Origin: Tubulanus polymorphus
Lineage: Eukaryota; Nemertea; Palaeonemertea; Tubulaniformes; Tubulanidae
Assembly: GCF_964204645.1 (NCBI RefSeq)
Contig: NC_134034.1
Span: 7,313,414-7,377,413 of the forward strand
DNA: 64,000 bases
Reading direction: 5' to 3'
Below the pieces are notes generated by a model. It had not been told where the DNA came from, ran no database searches, and saw only the letters and a program-made list of their open reading frames with translations. Below are positions 1-11,499 of this stretch, in pieces; the first letter of the stretch is position 1; every line of letters starts with the position of its first letter. Made by a program: the position numbers and the translations under genes.

Positions 1-445
1 TATCCGGAAGAATTCCAAACAGTTTAGCTAAAGGTTTTCTTACTAGAAATCTATGTTGTTCATTAGTTAACTTTATTCTTATTTTATTCGAACTATCATT
101 TTTGATGAATTTAATTTCAAATCGAGCAGCTGAGCCCATTTTTAAACGAGCTCTTTTATTAATTTCTTGCGCTAATGTTTCTAAATTGTATAATCCTGGT
201 TTTAGATAAAGATGAAACCATTTATTCAAATTTCTAACATAAATTTTAAAAGCTAAATGATCAAGACTTTTATTCGATATATTATGAAAAGAATTACATA
301 AAGAATTACATAAACTTATATTTACTAATGTTAAATCTACACAATTCTTAAATTCTCTATCTAATTGTACTAGTAAATTATGAGATTTATAATTTGTAAG
401 CCTTCTTGAATCAACAAATATTCTGTATTCTTTTAATTCCGCCAT
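1..445 (-). CDS. Penton-like minor capsid protein, N-terminal part (cut by window edge)
   Basis: The reading frame opens at the ATG at 445 inside a TAAAATAAATGG box and runs open to the window edge, about 148 codons. It parallels the fuller copies at 27823-28581 and 49238-49678, sharing the opening ELKEYRIFVDSR, the LVQLDREFKNC segment and the KPLAKLFGI segment. In Polinton and adintovirus-type elements, a protein with this opening sits between the polymerase and the small virion genes and is commonly interpreted as the minor (penton) capsid protein. That role is inferred from family context, not from a catalytic motif. It lies directly after the OB-like gene (463-816) on the same strand. Confidence 0.6.
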   Translation of the reverse strand, partial: MAELKEYRIFVDSRRLTNYKSHNLLVQLDREFKNCVDLTLVNISLCNSLCNSFHNISNKSLDHLAFKIYVRNLNKWFHLYLKPGLYNLETLAQEINKRARLKMGSAARFEIKFIKNDSSNKIRIKLTNEQHRFLVRKPLAKLFGILPD

Positions 446-462
446 TTATTTTACATATTTTC

Positions 463-816
463 TTATTCGAAATCTATTTCATGGTGCCCTTTTTCATTCT
501 TACCTTTGTATACGAAATAGAAATCTCCAGAACATAATTCTTCTAAATCTTCACTTGATAATCTATGAAATCTATCTGGTAAATATGTTCTAAATTTATA
601 TGTATTTCCTTTTAATCCTTCATATTCTAAGTGTATAACTAATTTATCTCCATATTTGTTAGTAACTGTATCAATATTTGTAATTAGATATCTCTTATGG
701 ATTGTTAATTCTGTTAACTTTTTGAATTTATAATCTACAGATTTTACATTTGTGATATCTTTTATTCTATCTAGAAATAATTTGTTGTTCTCACTGTGCG
801 CTTGTTTACTCTCCAT
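463..816 (-). CDS. Small OB-like protein (paralogue 1), 117 aa
   Basis: This is an intact 117-residue frame with its start in a TATTATAAATGG box. Visible features are a basic central part (KKLTELTIHKRY), TKYGDK-like spacing, the FRTYLPDRF strand and the C-terminal YKGKNEKGHHEI tail. The same block order (I...TKYG...FLPD+...LS.E.L..L...Y.GKNE.GHH) occurs in the 108-aa proteins at 21911, 34037 and 60225, so two diverged paralogues exist in the family. Short beta-rich proteins of this pattern next to a PolB suggest single-stranded DNA binding, but I cannot show an OB fold from sequence alone. It lies between PolB and the penton-like gene and is probably expressed with them. Confidence 0.55.
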   Translation of the reverse strand: MESKQAHSENNKLFLDRIKDITNVKSVDYKFKKLTELTIHKRYLITNIDTVTNKYGDKLVIHLEYEGLKGNTYKFRTYLPDRFHRLSSEDLEELCSGDFYFVYKGKNEKGHHEIDFE

Positions 817-845
817 TTATAATACATATTTTTATTAGAATTTGA

Positions 846-1796
846 TTAACACGTTAGAATTCTTTTCATTATCTCGTTCTCTTTTGTTTCTTCTCTTTTA
901 AATTTTAAGTATTCATCTAAATTACAACCATAAGCAACTGTATGAATTCCATCATCTAAAATATATCTTTTATCATCAAATGGGTTTTGAATTATCTTTT
1001 CAATTTCTTCAATAAACATTTCATGATCTTCAGATCTTAAACATTTCATCTTATGTTTTCTAACTTCTTCATTGAATATACAATTGATGTAATCTTTGAA
1101 ATGAATATTCTTTTCTACTACACTTTTGGTTATTCCTTTTAACTTTTTAGCTTCATGTTCTTTAGTTTTATATGAATACATTTTAGATCTAATACCTATG
1201 AACTCTATCATTTCTTCACCACCTAATTCATCCTTAAACTTCCCTGGAAGTTTTTTATTATCATTGCTAAACAATTCATGATTTTTAGGATAATTACTAA
1301 AATCAAAATGATGTTTTAATGCTTTTAAATCATCAGTTATGTTATCAGTTTTTATCTTTAATATGTAAGAATCTATATCAAAATATAATATTTCTATATG
1401 TTTTTCTCCAAAAAGTGGTTGTAATATATTATAATAGAATTCATACATTAGTAATTTTGATAATTCTAAAACTGAAGCGCCAACATAGATTGGTTTATTA
1501 AATTTCATTGATGTTCTTCTCATTTTAACTGCAGCTAAATTTTCATCAAATATTCTGTTACCAATGAACTTTAGGATATGTTTGTAAATGTCTAATTCTT
1601 TTACCATTACTAACTAACTCAATATCATTTCTATTTCTAATATTTTCACAAGTCTTACCATAGAATGCATTATTCATTAACTTGAAGAAATCTTTCTCAA
1701 AATCAGTTTTAGCTTCAGTTCTCTGTTTGGTGTTAAAATCTATATATTTTTCTAACCACTTAGATTGACTAAATGAAATATATCTATGTACTTTTT
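846..1796 (-). pseudogene. Protein-primed DNA polymerase B, C-terminal third
   Basis: The minus strand from 1796 to about 1608 encodes palm motif B (KLMNNAFYGKT) in one frame. A one-base frameshift near 1608 then passes to the frame 1607-846, which carries motif C as YFDIDSY (both metal-binding Asp kept; the family usually has DTDS) and the YSYK...KKLKGI thumb-side motif. This is the C-terminal part of the same gene as 4041-6992. The two parts are separated by an inserted segment at 1797-4040. PolB of this type replicates linear Polinton genomes by protein priming. The insertion plus frameshifts mean this copy cannot make an active enzyme. Confidence 0.85.
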
Positions 1797-4040
1797 AGGC
1801 CAGCCGTAGGCTGAGCCTATTACTATACAAATGGAGCGAATTTAAATGACATGGTTTCCACACAAAAGGCTCTTTTGCTTGCCAAGTGAGGGCATATTCG
1901 AACAAATCACGTATTTAAGCGTAATCCATTCTCGGAATCGTAGCGAGCAGAATTTTGAAATAGGGTCTCATAAAAATGTTTTCTGCATTTTTCACGAAAG
2001 TTAAATCGGGAAAATTTCAATTTTTATCAGCCAATCAGGAAGTTGTGTCTTCCCTGTGATTGGTTTATCTGAAAATATCAGCAGCTGTTCACGTGAATTA
2101 TCGCGATTTCATTACTGGCGCTTTTGCGCATGACGTCATGTATCAACACGCGACAATACTTCCGCGTTCGCTACGTGTTCGCTGATTGGCCCATTTACTG
2201 GGAAATTCCACAGAAGCCTAATGTGGTTTGTTACAAGCGCTGTGATTGGCCCGACCCGATTCTGGCATGGCTTTAGCTTAGTGGGTTCGAATCCCTTGAC
2301 GGGTGAAGATGATGGATCCTATCAATATCTATTGAAACAAATAAGTTTCCCGGTTGGGCAGCCGCGGATATCTACCGGAAGTGTTCCGGTTCGATATTTC
2401 GAGGTTTCTTTGAATTTTGGAGTGATATTGAAATCCGGTAAATACCAGCGGTAGATTGTGAAAACCCATTGCATGATATTTGTATTACTTAATCAACGAA
2501 AAGCGTCGGGGCCGCGCCAGGAGTTTTCGTGATTCAAGTAGCGCAATAGCCTACTTCTTCGTGTTCGTCCACCTCAATTTTTACTCCGCCGATCTCTGAC
2601 ACGGCTCTGTCCCCGTCGGCGCTGTGATTGCACTTTCGTACCACCAAAATTTTTTATTTCTATATCAGGGAGGTCTGGAGAATAAAAAAGTCAAAATTTG
2701 GATATCACATAGGCCTGATTTCATCGAATAAGTCGACCATGGTCGTTACGTTTCCGTACTTATTACCACCTAAAACCGTCTGAACAATTTTGTCACAACC
2801 AACATTTCGTTTACAGAAATCAGGTGTTCACGTGAATCCGCGATATCGTCTACTGTTTTACTTCCGGGTTTTATTTTAAGGTTTAAAATTGTATTTCAAG
2901 ATCGATTTCTATGAAATCTTTAGTTGATTTGGTGTTTGGGAGGAATTTTTATTTGCTCTACAGAAAATTCATCCTTGACAATTGCGCAAGGTTCGCGAAA
3001 AAAAGGTTTTACCAAATCGGGTGTATGACCTTGATATGCTAATTAGCCATGTGCCCGAATTGCAAATTCAATCAAATTTTATTCTGCCAAAAAATGTTAA
3101 ATACAATTCGCTTTCCGAGAGTTAATGGTATGGTGATGGAACAAAGTTGTTTTGAGATGGGTCTTGAAGCTATTGAGGTCGAGAGATAACCATCTAGATA
3201 GTTCGTGTTAGTTCCAAAGTTTTGAAGACGCTTCAAGGTAATGTCTTGATATTTGTTTTATACGTGTATCTACCCTAGACACATCTTCAGGCCAAAAACT
3301 GGCCCTGTCAGATTCAAGATGGCCGACTGGCAGCCATTGTTGTTCGCCAAAATCAGCACTTTTTACACATTTTTGAAGTTTTCGAGGGAAATTTTGAAGA
3401 CACTTTTATCAATAACCTTGATCATTCGTATATATTTGTAGCCCCCAAGGGCCCATCGGCATGAGAAAAATTGAGTCGATCGGACTCAAGATGGCCGTAC
3501 TGTGACCTTTTTTGTTCCCAAAAATGTCAATTTTGGCCTGAATTCTGAGTACTGTAGCTTTCTAATGGTGCGCCATGTTTCATTGCAATTTGTAATGGGT
3601 ATTCTTTGGAAAGGGATCTTTTATATCCGAGAGGGTATTTTTGACCAGGCAATTATGACGCACTTGGCAGCCATCTTGGGGTCATCAGTACTCATTCGTA
3701 GGTGGAAAAAAAGTTTTTCCACATCATAATTGATACTTAAGCATATTTTGCTACTATAATCAATTGGAAAGTTGTAGCTCATGACATGTTCTATGATCGA
3801 GGTGAGTTTCAAGCTCATTGGTTTTTTTATGGCCACCAGGGGGCGTTGAACAATACAATAACTTAGTATTTCTATATTACATTCGTTCCTGCTGTCTGTG
3901 TTAACACACGATTTTACTATGTAAATGATATTGAGCAGGGAGTGTATATTGATAAATATAACCCACAGATTACATCATTTATAAAAAGCAAATCTGACAG
4001 GCTGGCCATTGTGCCCCTTGGGGCTCTTGTTTTAGGATCA
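1797..4040. mobile_element. 2.2-kb insertion inside PolB
   Basis: Polymerase coding sequence stops at 4041 (after residues QGMILK) and resumes at 1796 (VHRYISFSQ), so the 2,244 bp between are foreign. Both junctions lie in an A/T homopolymer, which hides any target duplication. I see no convincing gene inside. The right edge carries the short GC hairpin GCCCCTTGGGGC. Positions about 3205-3890 match, inverted, the element at 61236-62647, so at least part belongs to a dispersed non-autonomous repeat family. The class is not determined. Confidence 0.7.
3205..3890 (+). repeat. Dispersed repeat, copy 1 (one 154-bp monomer)
   Basis: This stretch is homologous in inverted orientation to 61300-62575. 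Shared landmarks are TTTTGAAGACGCTTCAAGG, CTACCCTAGACACATC, the CAAGATGGCCG blocks and the monomer containing CACCAGGGGGCGTTGAAC. It has about one copy of the ~154-bp monomer (about 3740-3890), whereas the other copy has five. Short open frames here are chance products of the repeat. Confidence 0.75.
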
Positions 4041-6992
4041 TTCCTTGTTTTAGATAAAACTTTAACATTCTATAGTGTACAACATAATTATATTTATCTT
4101 GTTGAGTTACCATTAACTTTTCTGTACGAATATGATTTTCGGGTTTAATTCTTTTTTGATACTTTGATAATTCTTCATGAGTTACATTTTTATGTTCGGG
4201 ACAGTAAGCTAGATTTCTGGATTTAAATTTAATATGTTCAGGATATTCTAAATCTACAACAAAGAAGTAACCAGTATCTGAATCATCTGCAATATCTAGG
4301 ATTCTTTTCTTCCAATCAAATTTATCATTATTTTCATTCTGTAAAACTTCAGTTAATTCAAATACTCCATAAGGTTGTGATTCCATCATTGCCCAACCAT
4401 ACAAATTATTTGCATCTATATATAATAATTTATATCCAGGGTTATCATTTACATTGAAATATCTATCACCTAATACACCTGAAACTCCTCCTCTTATAGA
4501 TTTTTCAAATAAAAATAATTGATCTATATTTGTTAACAAATCCATTTTTATATCTGTAAATTTTAATCCACAATCCCATGTTAAACCTGGTGATGAATAA
4601 CAATGACATGGATCAATATTGAAATATTTTAGGTTTACATCTCTAAACCTTTCAAATATATCGGTTAATAATAATACATCTGATTTTAGATATAAATCTA
4701 CTAATTGCCCATGATTTTCTATTTTGAAATGATTCCAAATATTCAATGTTCTATTATATACTTCATCTTTAACATATTCATTTTTTAATTCATCATAGAA
4801 TTGTTCTTTCAATAATTCAGTTATATTGAAATCATTATGTGATTTATAAAATGAATATGGAATTGCGCCTTTATATCTCATTAATTGAAAATCATCATTA
4901 TTTGGGTAGTGTTGCTTTAATATTTTCAATTCATCATCAACTAATGATTTTGATAAGTTATCTAATGAACTATTTAAAAATCTATATGAATCTATAAATC
5001 TTAGGCATCCAAATTGGAAAGATATATAATTCGCAGATGTTTTAGCTAACATTCTAAATTTATAAGTTGGTATTTTATCTTTTGATCTATTTGAATTTAA
5101 TCTTTCTATTTCATTATTAATTCTTCTATTTTATGGCATAACTGTTTGATAAATAAATGTGCATCATATCCTGATAGATTATGAAATATAACTGGTACAA
5201 AATTAATTTTCTTAGCTTGTAAGTTACAATTCTCATGTGCAGCGCCTCTCAACTTTCCGTTCAAATGATCATGGTCTCTTACTTTTTTATCTTTAAAATT
5301 AAATATCTTTTCACAATAATAACATTTATCTGCAAACGCAAATTCTTCTTTATCTTTTTCTGTCATTATAATTTCTATATTTGTATTCAATAATTTACTA
5401 AATCTTATTTCATATTCAATTAATAAGTCACAAAAATGATTAATAACATTTTCATTTCTGTAATGATAATATTCACTTTCAATTAGTTCTGGATTATCAG
5501 ATTTAATATATAACCCGAAAGCTGCAGCTGATTGATGAATCTTTTTAATAGTATTTGTTTTTGGTGGTTCATCTGAATAATCATTTTCATTAGAATTTAA
5601 TTTCTTTCTTTTATAATATATTTCTTTTCTATCTTGATCAGTTAATTCTTTATTTAATGATTCAAAATCTGAATAATCATTTTCATTAGAATTTAATTTC
5701 TTTCTTTTATAATATATTTCTTTTCTATCTTGATCAGTTAATTCTTTATTTAATGAATCATAATCTTTTGATAGATATAAAGGTTCTAATGTATAATGTT
5801 TTATATTGTTACCTTTTGTATTTGGTAATTTGATTAAATCAAATACATTTATCTTTATATTATTATCTCTTTCTATTTTTGGGATGTTTTTAATTCTAAC
5901 AGGATACTTATCTATCTTATAATTATTTTCAAATGGTTTATAATGAGTTAATCTAAAACTATGTGTAATATCTTCTGTTGGATGTAAGCAACTTATAATT
6001 GTCCACAGAAAACATTTATCATCTTCATTTTGTACATTAATAACAGCATTAGTTGTAAATGGTAGTTTAATATAACTCGATGCTTCAATATCTGGTTCTT
6101 TATAATATGATACATTATTTTCATCTATTGGTTTTGATTTAGTTAACTTATTATATTTTGTGTTATAAACATGTAAAGTCATAAATATTATTTCATCAAA
6201 TATTAAACCAGATCCTTCAAAATATTTCTCTTCTATTTTAGTTTTTACTTCATTATAACATTTATCTAATTTATCATCTATATGTTGTTTAGATATAATA
6301 TGTTGTGAATGAGAATTTATATTATATATTGGTTTATCTTCAGATTTTATAAACTTAACTTTAGAAGATATACTTATTTTAGGATATTCAACATCAGTTA
6401 TTATTTTTATAATATTTTTCATATTTTCTAAATGTTTTTTATTTTCTTCTAATGTTTTTCCTTTATGCAATTTAAACTCGATAGCTGCTGGACCAATATC
6501 ACTTTTAAATGCTTCGGTTATCTCTATATCTTTTTTATTATCTAATGAATTAATATAATTTCTTACATCTTCCATGTATGGCCTTTTATTGTTTAATTTA
6601 TTTTTTATGCTTTTAATTGTCTTCTGTTTCTTATCATTATCTTTATCAAAATAATCTTCACCTAAAATAACATTATTCATATTTCTAATATGACTTTTAG
6701 ATTTTAAATGTTCTTTATAATATCTTTTATCACTGAATGATTGATTACATGTATCACATTTGTATGTTTCTTTTTCATTCTTTAATTCATCTAATTTAGT
6801 TTCTAATATATCATCTTTATATTCTAGTTTCAATTTATTCTCTAAATGTGTTTTACTTTTATTGTGTCTTGCTTTTTGGGATTTATCTATATTGATATTA
6901 CCATGTTGGGCAGTAGTACTTATTTGTTTCCATTTTAATATCAAATTTTTTTTTAAATTGATTTTTAGAAGTTCAATGATATATAGGCTCAA
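4041..6992 (-). pseudogene. Protein-primed DNA polymerase B, N-terminal and middle part (copy 1)
   Basis: Reading leftward from 6992: a damaged N-terminus, C2H2 fingers (NINIDKSQKARHNKSKTH; YKCDTCNQSFSDKRYYKEHL), the DDKCFLWTIISCLHP block, an endonuclease VII-like finger (RDHDHLNGKLRGAAHENC), Exo II (FHNLSGYDAHLFI), then after a frameshift near 5110 the Exo III region (YLKSDVLLLTDIFE) and palm motif A (IDANNLYGWAMM). The Exo I segment (VIYGDFESLN in other copies) is missing: the frame jumps from LSKDYDS into a 96-bp tandem duplication (5571-5762). Normal intact length for this family exceeds 1,000 residues. The gene continues at 1796-846 beyond the insertion. It is the replication polymerase of a Polinton-like element, now inactive. 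Confidence 0.88.
5571..5762 (-). repeat. 96-bp tandem duplication inside PolB
   Basis: Two adjacent 96-bp units (5571-5666 and 5667-5762) encode the same 32 residues (ESLNKELTDQDRKEI... to ...NENDYSD). The duplication accompanies loss of the stretch that in the sister copies holds a zinc finger and Exo I, so it marks a deletion and rejoining event. Confidence 0.85.
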
Positions 6993-7016
6993 ATAGAATC
7001 ATGTTCTAGTATAAAC

Positions 7017-7272
7017 AGCTATGCATTATTTCAATCACACTTTAATAATATTTTAAGAGTAATAGGGGTAATGGGCTTTCATATCAAAGGTTGAATGGTC
7101 GAGTTCATTAAAAACATATATTAAAAGTAATTCAAAACTATAATATATTTTCATAACCGTGTGTATTTCAGTTGAATATTATTATTATTTGAATATATTT
7201 GATTATATGAATTTGTGTATTGTAAATAAATCAATTGGTCGCGGAGCGGAGCGGTAGCGAAGTGGAGCGACC
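7017..7272. repeat. Partial TIR inner arm and GC-rich hairpin at a Polinton junction
   Basis: At 7046 the string AGTAATAGGGGTAATGGGC is followed by TTTCATATCAAAGG, matching the inner arm of the TIR at 8964. The segment ends in a hairpin with perfect 9-bp arms ATTGGTCGC (7234-7242) and GCGACCAAT (7267-7275). Immediately beyond, polymerase coding sequence of a second copy begins in mid-gene. This is a junction between two truncated copies. There is no gene here. Confidence 0.6.
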
Positions 7273-8884
7273 AATATAACCCGAAAGCTGCAGCTGATTG
7301 ATGAATCTTTTTAATAGTATTTGTTTTTGGTGGTTCATCTGAATAATCATTTTCATTAGAATTTAATTTCTTTCTTTTATAATATATTTCTTTTCTATCT
7401 TGATCAGTTAATTCTTTATTTAATGATTCAAAATCTCCATATATAACAAATGGAACTTTATTTTTGTAATCATATTTTTTGAATTCTAATATTTTATCTT
7501 TTTCATTTGGTAAAACTAATTTACAATAATCATGATTTTCACATAAATGTTTATGATTAAATAATGTACTTTCATTACTGAATCTATGTAAACATTTTCT
7601 TCAAAGATATATTTTATGGTGATCATTTTCTGATTTAAAAAATAAATCTATTTGTTTAATCCACATATAATGATTTTCATAATATAGTATATCTATAACA
7701 TCGTTTGAATCATAATCTTTTGATAGATATAAAGGTTCTAATGTATAATGTTTTATATTGTTACCTTTTGTATTTGGTAATTTGATTAAATCAAATACAT
7801 TTATCTTTATATTATTATCTCTTTCTATTTTTGGGATGTTTTTAATTCTAACAGGATACTTATCTATCTTATAATTATTTTCAAATGGTTTATAATGAGT
7901 TAATCTAAAACTATGTGTAATATCTTCTGTTGGATGTAAGCAACTTATAATTGTCCACAGAAAACATTTATCATCTTCATTTTGTACATTTATAACAGCA
8001 TTAGTTGTAAATGGTAGTTTAATATAACTCGATGCTTCAATATCTGGTTCTTTATAATATGATACATTATTTTCATCTATTGGTTTTGATTTAGTTAACT
8101 TATTATATTTTGTGTTATAAACATGTAAAGTCATAAATATTATTTCATCAAATATTAAACCAGATCCTTCAAAATATTTCTCTTCTATTTTAGTTTTTAC
8201 TTCATTATAACATTTATCTAATTTATCATCTATATGTTGTTTAGATATAATATGTTGTGAATGAGAATTTATATTATATATTGGTTTATCTTCAGATTTT
8301 ATAAACTTAACTTTAGAAGATATACTTATTTTAGGATATTCAACATCAGTTATTATTTTTATAATATTTTTCATATTTTCTAAATGTTTTTTATTTTCTT
8401 CTAATGTTTTTCCTTTATGAAATTTAAACTCAATAGCTGCTGGGCCAATATCACTTTTAAATGCTTCGGTTATCTCTATATCTTTTTTATTATCTAATGA
8501 ATTAATATATTTTCTTACATCTTCCATGTATGGTCTTTTATTGTTTGATTTATTTTTTATGCTTTTAATTGTCTTCTGTTTCTTATCATTATCTTTATCA
8601 AAATAATCTTCACCTAAAATATCATTATTCTTATTTCTAATATGACTTTTAGATTTTAAATGTTCTTTATAATATCTTTTAAAACTGAATGATTGATTAC
8701 ATGTATCACATTTGTATGTTTCTTTTTCATTCTTTAATTCATCTAATTTAGTTTCTAATATATCATCTTTATATTCTAGTTTCAATTTATTCTCTAAATG
8801 TGTTTTCGTTTTATTGTGTCTTGCTTTTTGGGATTTATCTATATTGATATTACATGTTGGGCAGTAGTACTTATTTGCTTCCAT
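7273..8884 (-). pseudogene. PolB N-terminal half, second copy
   Basis: The start at 8884 (MEANKYYCPTCN) follows AT-rich TATTAAAATGG. The frame encodes two C2H2 fingers, the DDKCFLWTIISCLHP block and HYMWIKQIDLFFK. It then meets a nonsense codon at 7601-7603, where the other copies have a zinc-finger Cys (TGT changed to TGA). Past the stop the same frame continues through Exo I (VIYGDFESLN) to AAFGLY and is cut at 7273. Compared with copy 1 it keeps Exo I and lacks the 96-bp duplication. The tandem arrangement with 4041-6992 shows a partial duplication of the element end. Confidence 0.85.
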
Positions 8885-8963
8885 TTTAATACTAAATTTT
8901 TTATTAAAATTGATTTTAGAAGTTATTCATTTATATTTTATTCATATATATGAATATTTTAAG

Positions 8964-9138
8964 AGTAATAGGGAATATCTTGTTTCATATCAAAGGTTCG
9001 CACACTCGAATTTATTTTTCATTTTATATGAGTTTCACTCCTAATTCAAATAGAAATTATTATTATTTTCATATTTTTCATTTTTTAATGAGCTCGACCT
9101 TTCGACCTTTGGTATGAAACAAGATATTCCCTATTACT
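8964..9138. repeat. PolB-side terminal repeat, palindromic
   Basis: The outer end, read inward from 9138, is AGTAATAGGGAATATCTTG then TTTCATACCAAAGGTCGAAAGG. The same sequence appears in inverted orientation starting at 8964, with about 33 of the first ~35 bases matching. The 175-bp unit is therefore a foldback. Ends of Polinton-type elements characteristically start with AGT, as here. The PolB start lies about 80 bp inside. The flank beginning at 9139 (CACCAG...) is not element sequence. Confidence 0.75.
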
Positions 9139-9899
9139 CACCAGTCAGCCCCGGTAGCTCGATAGGGATGGAATTTAGCTGGGGATTTCAAACCTTGAGA
9201 GAGAGCACGGGAGTTCTTAATCTGGATACCAGGGCGATGTACGGGTTCCCGGGTTGTTTGGGATTCAAGAACTCAGGCAGGGGTGTCAAACAGCCGAGGC
9301 GTACACTAGAGGGCCGGGATTTCCGGCTGCGGAGTTTTTTTTTAGAATTTTGATTTCTAATGCAGAAAAGCCGGCGATCTAGCGGGCGGTTAACATAGTT
9401 ATTTTTTCTGCAGGCAGTGAGTAACCGGAACTCCGGCTCCTGAACACCAGGCCGTTTTCAGACCAAAGGAAGACAAGAAATAGCATAATATTATGAACTT
9501 GAACAGTTTGATATCTTTTGAAAATCTTTTGATTTGAAAAACTTTGTCGCCTGCGGGAGAGGAACGGCCGGCGCGCCTAGGCCAGGGTGTTCACAGTATG
9601 GCCTAATATCGTTGTGTCCGGTCCAGGTGTCCATTATCCAAAAGAAATATATTTCTGGTTTGAATAAAATGTTGACTATGTTGGTTTCATATAATTGACG
9701 ATGACTGTACGAGTCACCGTATTAAACGATTTATATGCAGTAAATATTGAAAAAACATACACTGCGGTGGCGCTAGCGGACGGACACCCGTACTGTAAAT
9801 AAGTCGTATCTCGCATGTCATATGTCGTATCTCGTATGTTGCATCTCATATCTCGTATGTTATATCTCATATCTCGTATGTCGTCTGAGGTCTTCCATA
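9139..9899. other. No gene recognised; short tandem repeat
   Basis: This is flank of the first Polinton-like copy leading into the BEL/Pao remnant. At about 9806-9885 the motif ATCTCGTATGT and close variants recur about seven times (a degenerate ~11-22 bp repeat). I found no 5' LTR matching 12691-13200 and no convincing gene. Confidence 0.5.
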
Positions 9900-9915
9900 A
9901 TATTCCGATATATAT

Positions 9916-10431
9916 TTGCGTTCATGTTTGTCCGATGAAGCTTATTCTTGTATATCGACCTCCGCCGATAACTACACAATTGCCGTTGATCTACTGAAGT
10001 CACGATTTGGGGAAACTTCGCGCTTAATATCAGCCTATATGAAAGCTCTATTAGAGTTAACCGAGCCATCTAATACCGCAGCTAGCATTCGAGCATTCTA
10101 CGATAAGCTTATTTTATATGTCCGATTGCTCGAAGGTCTTGGAAAAACTCCAGACAGTTATGGTGAATTATTGATTCTGGTCTTGCTTGAACGGTTGCCA
10201 GTCACATTAGTACAAAATATGACCCGGGGTCGGAATTCGACTATTTGGTCATTCCCGAATTTATTAATATGCTTAAAGAATGAATTGGATATACTTGAAT
10301 TATGTAACAAAACCTCTGTAAAGCCTGATTTTGAAGCCTCTGTGTTTATTGCATCAGGGCAGGTGGATAAATATCCGTTTTCTTCTCGAAATTGTGTATA
10401 TTGTGGAGCGAAACACTCATCTATAAATTGA
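9916..10431 (+). pseudogene. BEL/Pao Gag (DUF1759-like) fragment
   Basis: The frame encodes AVDLLKSRFGETSRLISAYM, then LRLLEGLGKTPDSYGELL-like text and LLERLPVTLVQNMTRG, which is the typical Gag/DUF1759 block of BEL/Pao retrotransposons. The protein would assemble the retrotransposon particle. The N-terminus is not clear and the frame ends at 10431 before the zinc knuckle, which lies in the next frame, so the gene is broken. It is the first piece of a remnant running to about 12690. Confidence 0.75.
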
Positions 10432-10439
10432 ATAAAATA

Positions 10440-11271
10440 TGATGTAGAAGCCAAGGTGAAATTTATACGAGAAAATCGTCTTCGTTTCAACTGTTTACTT
10501 ACAGGACATATATCCCTTAACTGTAAATCAGAAACTAGGTGCAAATTTTGTAGGAAAAAGCATCATAGCAGTATTTGTGTTTCTAATAATTCTAATTCGG
10601 TAGGCTCGAACGATCATAAACATACTCAAAATTTGCAACTGGGTTCACCGGCGCGTAGCCAGAATCATAAAGGCCACAATAGTTCTCTACATAAAGTTGG
10701 TCCTCAACGAAATAATGTTTATTCAACGCCAAAGGTTGACAGATCGACTCAATGTTCTCAGCGTTTTAATAATTGTGTTCTTTTAAAAACGGCTGTTATT
10801 CATGTTTTTAGCAAAGATTATTCAACTGAAATTGGCGCTTTATTTGTCGACGGTTCTCAGAGGACGTTTGTCAATAGATCTTTGGTTGATTTTTTAGGCT
10901 TGAAACCCATTCGAGCTGATCAGATAAATATTACTGGTTTTGGTGGTGTCAATTCAAATCCACAAATCCGTTGTCTGGACGTCGTCAGTTTAAAGGTCAA
11001 GTGTACCGATCAATCCATAATAAACATTGAAGCTTTAGTGGTGCCACAAATAGCACAACCTATTAATCTTGGTGATAGAACCATACTTAAAGATTACAAT
11101 TATCTACAAGGTTTAATCTTAGCTCATCCTATTGATGATGATGAGACATTTTCAATTGATTTATTGATAGGTTGTGATTTTTATTACGATTTTGTTATGG
11201 AGTATCAGATCCGCCCGGATAATAAGCTATGGTCCTATTGCGTTAGAGTCCAAGGTTGGGTATTTTGTTAG
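10440..11271 (+). pseudogene. BEL/Pao zinc knuckle and aspartic protease (DUF1758-like)
   Basis: A CCHC-type knuckle region (CLLTGHISLNCKSETRCKFC...HHSSIC) is followed by the retropepsin-like region ALFVDGSQRTFVNRSLVDFL. The family usually has a D-S-G catalytic triplet; here it reads V-D-G, so activity is doubtful. Downstream IGCDFYYDFV matches the second protease block. The role is Gag-Pol processing of a BEL/Pao element. The protease-RT linker follows in another frame at 11174-11491. Confidence 0.75.
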
Positions 11272-11491
11272 TGGCCCTGTGGCGGATTTTTCTCAAACTA
11301 GCATTTCTTCATTTCTCAGTACGTTAACAACGCTAGATGACACTGAGGCGACCCAGTACCATGATTTTTGGACTCTTGAATCCCTAGGCATACAGCATCC
11401 CGATGACTCACCTGAAACCTCGGCAGTTTATGATTATTGCGAGGACCTTTTGACTTATGACGCTGATCGAAAAAAATACATAGCCAGATGA
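11272..11491 (+). pseudogene. BEL/Pao protease-RT linker; RT and RNase H deleted
   Basis: The frame carries the linker that normally precedes reverse transcriptase (SGPVADF..., FWTLESLGI..., DADRKKYIAR). It stops at 11491, and the next recognisable sequence belongs to the integrase zinc-binding region. The reverse transcriptase and RNase H domains, normally more than 1.5 kb, are absent. The element is a non-autonomous internal deletion. Confidence 0.65.
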
Positions 11492-11499
11492 CGGATACT

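Noticed and set aside
2270-2300. tRNA-like B box (GGTTCGAATCC) preceded by an A-box-like TAGCTTAGTGG
   Set aside because: The two boxes overlap instead of being ~30-40 nt apart, and no cloverleaf can be drawn; at best a degenerate SINE head.
3253-3836. Short open frames on both strands
   Set aside because: They lie in a dispersed non-coding repeat that is also present at 61300-62575.
9114-9353. 79-aa open frame starting in the TIR
   Set aside because: It starts inside the terminal repeat and runs into unrelated flank; no protein-like conservation.
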